Shown one piece after another: positions 56,331-57,859 of a stretch of 57,859 bases of DNA (position 1 is the stretch's first letter; every line of letters starts with the position of its first letter). The DNA lies in assembly GCA_036556805.1 (NCBI GenBank), contig DATBIS010000040.1:1-57859 (forward strand). The letters are read 5' to 3'. The notes under the pieces were generated by a model that was given only the letters and a program-made list of their open reading frames with translations, had not been told where the DNA came from and did not search any database. Made by a program: the position numbers and the translations under genes. The DNA is from DATBIS01 sp036556805. Its GTDB lineage: Bacteria; Actinomycetota; UBA4738; HRBIN12.

Positions 56331-56957
56331 GTGATCCATCGCCGGCTCGCCCTGGGGCTGATTGCGGTCGTGCTCGCGGGGACGTGCTCGTCGGATGTGC
56401 CGGATCACCGCTTCTCGCATCCGGACCTCGAGAACATCGTGCTGCAGCCGGACGACGCGCCCGCCGGCACCGAGTGGGCCTCGATCGTGTCCGGTCCGAG
56501 CGATCTCGCCCACTTCGCCCGCGATGCCGACGAGCTCGAGCTCCTGCAGAAGGACGAGTTTCGCGAGGGCTACCTGTCGCTGTTCGTGCCCGGCGGGTAC
56601 GGTGAGCCGGACTCGGACCTGCCGCCGCTCCCTCCCGAGGCCGTGTTCGTGCAGGGGATCGCGGGACTGTTCGAGTCGGGTGACGGCGCGCACTCGGCGC
56701 TCGCCCGGTTCGTGGACGACCTGCGCACGACCGAGATCCCGTCGGCGGCCGACGTCGAGTCCGCCGGTCTCGGCGACGAGTCCTTCGGGCTCCTGGGTAC
56801 GACGCCCGACGGCTCCCACGTCCTCATCTTCGCCTGGCGCCGCGGGAACCTCGTCCTCTCGGTGAGCGGCGCCGGCGACGTCGCTCCGGAGCTGGTGCGG
56901 TCGCTCGCCGACCGGGTGGACGGTCGCGCGCTCGACCTCGAGGCTACGGGTGGATGA
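56331..56957 (+). CDS. Hypothetical lipoprotein
   Basis: 208 residues, family not recognised. The signal peptide ends VLAGTC (Cys19), an imperfect lipobox (T before Cys). The mature part starts with a repeat-free acidic domain (PDLENIVLQPDDAPAGTEW, 31-49), which recalls ligand-binding lipoproteins of actinobacteria with the QPDDAPAG-type segment, and ends with an all-purpose SVSGAGDV...SLADRVDGRALDLE helix. It is probably exported and membrane-anchored. The gene overlaps the convergent L,D-transpeptidase by 14 bases. GTG 56331 is set by the leaderless -10. Confidence 0.75.
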   Translation: MIHRRLALGLIAVVLAGTCSSDVPDHRFSHPDLENIVLQPDDAPAGTEWASIVSGPSDLAHFARDADELELLQKDEFREGYLSLFVPGGYGEPDSDLPPLPPEAVFVQGIAGLFESGDGAHSALARFVDDLRTTEIPSAADVESAGLGDESFGLLGTTPDGSHVLIFAWRRGNLVLSVSGAGDVAPELVRSLADRVDGRALDLEATGG

Positions 56958-57765
56958 CGATGGGCGTGCCGAGCTTGAGCAGTGGGAGCAGCCGGTGCAG
57001 CGAGGACTCGCTCACGCGGAGGCACCCGGCGCTTGCGGACCTCCCGATGGTCCAGGGCGCGTTCGTGCCGTGGATCGCGAGCTGATTGCCGCCGCTCCAT
57101 CCCGGCGGCAGGTGCGGTTGGATCCCCGAGATGCCGAACGCGAACGAACCGTAGGAGCTCCCGGCCGCGAACGGGACGCGATCGGTGACGAAGTAGTGAC
57201 CCGGCGGCGTCGGTGACGCCTGGGCGCCGGTGGCCGCGCGCATCGAGAACGCGCGATGTCCGCGCCGCTCGACGATGATGCGGTGCCTCGATAGGTCGAC
57301 CTCGACCGTGATCCACGTGGATCCGCGCTGGAGCCCGGTCAGGAGGATCCAGCCGGTGCGTCGCGGCCACGCGTACGGGATCTCGACGCGCCCCCAGCGA
57401 CCGTTGTCGCTCACCTCTTCGACCCAGGCTACGAGCGGCACGTGGTAGTACTTCGAGCTCGACGGCATGACGCCGACCGTGCGCGCCTTCGCGTCGGGAC
57501 GCGCCTTCACCGCCATCCCCACCCGGAGGTGCACGAGCTTCGCGGGCGCCGGCCGCTCCTTCGTGGTGTTCGGGGCGACCATCGCCGCGATCGCCTCGAT
57601 CGACGAGGGACGAAGCGGCTGGGACCGGACGCCCGTCGCGAGCGTGCCGATCGCGGGCTGGGGTTGCGTGGCGGCGGCCCGATGTGTGAGGCCTTCCGCG
57701 AAGGGAAACGCCACCACGATCGCGAGGGCGACGGCGAGTGCGGTCGCTCGACTTCGGTCCCGCAT
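56944..57765 (-). CDS. L,D-transpeptidase (YkuD domain) with signal peptide
   Basis: 273 residues. The N-terminal signal sequence or anchor spans about 7-26. Residues about 75-145 look like an SH3-like/dual beta domain (VHLRVGMAVKARPDAKAR to RRTGWILLTGL). The YkuD catalytic domain (about 150-273) ends with AIHGTNAPWTIGRSASAGCLRV: His232 and nucleophile Cys248. It forms 3-3 crosslinks in peptidoglycan or attaches proteins to it. It is transcribed leftwards towards the lipoprotein gene. ATG 57765. Confidence 0.9.
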   Translation of the reverse strand: MRDRSRATALAVALAIVVAFPFAEGLTHRAAATQPQPAIGTLATGVRSQPLRPSSIEAIAAMVAPNTTKERPAPAKLVHLRVGMAVKARPDAKARTVGVMPSSSKYYHVPLVAWVEEVSDNGRWGRVEIPYAWPRRTGWILLTGLQRGSTWITVEVDLSRHRIIVERRGHRAFSMRAATGAQASPTPPGHYFVTDRVPFAAGSSYGSFAFGISGIQPHLPPGWSGGNQLAIHGTNAPWTIGRSASAGCLRVSESSLHRLLPLLKLGTPIVIHP

Positions 57766-57859
57766 GCGAGGGGTATCGACCTCGGATGACCACGCACTGA
57801 GGGTGACGAAGTGTGGTTCTCGCGATCCCCCGATCGAGGGACGAGGAAGGCGACTACCA
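57766..57859. other. Right-edge sequence upstream of the L,D-transpeptidase
   Basis: 94 bases with no ORF and no clear -10 box for the minus-strand gene. A short inverted repeat (GATCCCCCGATC near 57824) is all that stands out. Confidence 0.3.

Noticed and set aside
1..57859. CRISPR array, prophage, insertion sequence or toxin-antitoxin pair
   Set aside because: No regularly spaced repeats, transposase, integrase, phage structural genes or recognisable toxin family were seen on either strand.

Overview
The window is chromosomal DNA of a high-GC actinobacterium. The evidence is the synteny of its housekeeping backbone: rsmI, metG, tatD, a G5-domain cell-wall protein, ksgA, ispE, tRNA-Gln, then glmU, prs, rplY, pth, mfd, mazG, eno, ftsB/divIC, DUF501 and ppx. 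This is the order found around Rv1002c-Rv1026 of Mycobacterium tuberculosis and in other Actinomycetota. GTG starts, 4-bp ATGA/GTGA overlaps and TANNNT -10 boxes 6-10 bases before start codons (leaderless transcription) fit the same phylum. I cannot name a genus; the RlpA-type domain where mycobacteria carry RpfB suggests a lineage outside the mycobacteria.

Layout. (a) 1-8836: a carbohydrate uptake and catabolism locus. It has an incomplete GH114-like lipoprotein, two ABC permeases and a sugar-binding lipoprotein on the minus strand. Divergent to these are a SIS-domain sugar isomerase/deaminase, the ABC ATPase, a DeoR regulator and an amidohydrolase, followed by a GH4 glycosidase. The gene set points to amino-sugar or glycoside use. 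(b) 8885-18174: accessory genes: GNAT, a methyltransferase remnant, an MFS transporter, an APH-type kinase, a small Lrp-type protein, pirin, an FAD oxidoreductase, a CPBP protease, a CocE-type hydrolase and the protein O-mannosyltransferase. (c) 18205-25774: the first core block, with DUF3052, rsmI, a matrixin-type protease, metG, a parS-like site, tatD, the DUF348-G5-RlpA protein with a structured leader, ksgA, ispE and tRNA-Gln. (d) 25794-36589: an accessory stretch between tRNA-Gln and glmU. It holds a Clp-N protein of lower GC, a three-subunit molybdenum hydroxylase, and a five-gene operon in which two paralogous PCD-like/VOC proteins bracket an unknown protein, a membrane class III cyclase and an orphan betaine-type binding lipoprotein. 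A peptidase and a frameshifted RibD-type reductase follow. (e) 36675-40441: glmU, prs, rplY, pth. (f) 40442-43688: a compact unit of hairpin-rich leader, two tiny single-span membrane ORFs with strong ribosome sites, a large inverted repeat, a DUF5317 membrane protein and a membrane GGDEF-EAL protein. (g) 43712-57765: mfd, a parvulin lipoprotein, mazG, GNAT, eno, ftsB, GNAT, an S1-domain protein, a DUF501-Ppx fusion, cyclophilin, a nucleotide-sugar dehydrogenase, a lipoprotein and an L,D-transpeptidase.

Most worth following: the tiny-ORF/DUF5317/GGDEF-EAL unit, the cyclase plus binding-protein operon, the parS-like palindrome, the structured leader of the G5-RlpA gene, and the genome-wide-looking leaderless start rule, which I also used to choose several start codons. 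No CRISPR array, prophage, insertion sequence, rRNA gene or replication origin was seen. No gene-free stretch exceeds 300 bases; the longest are 26763-27006 and 40442-40646.
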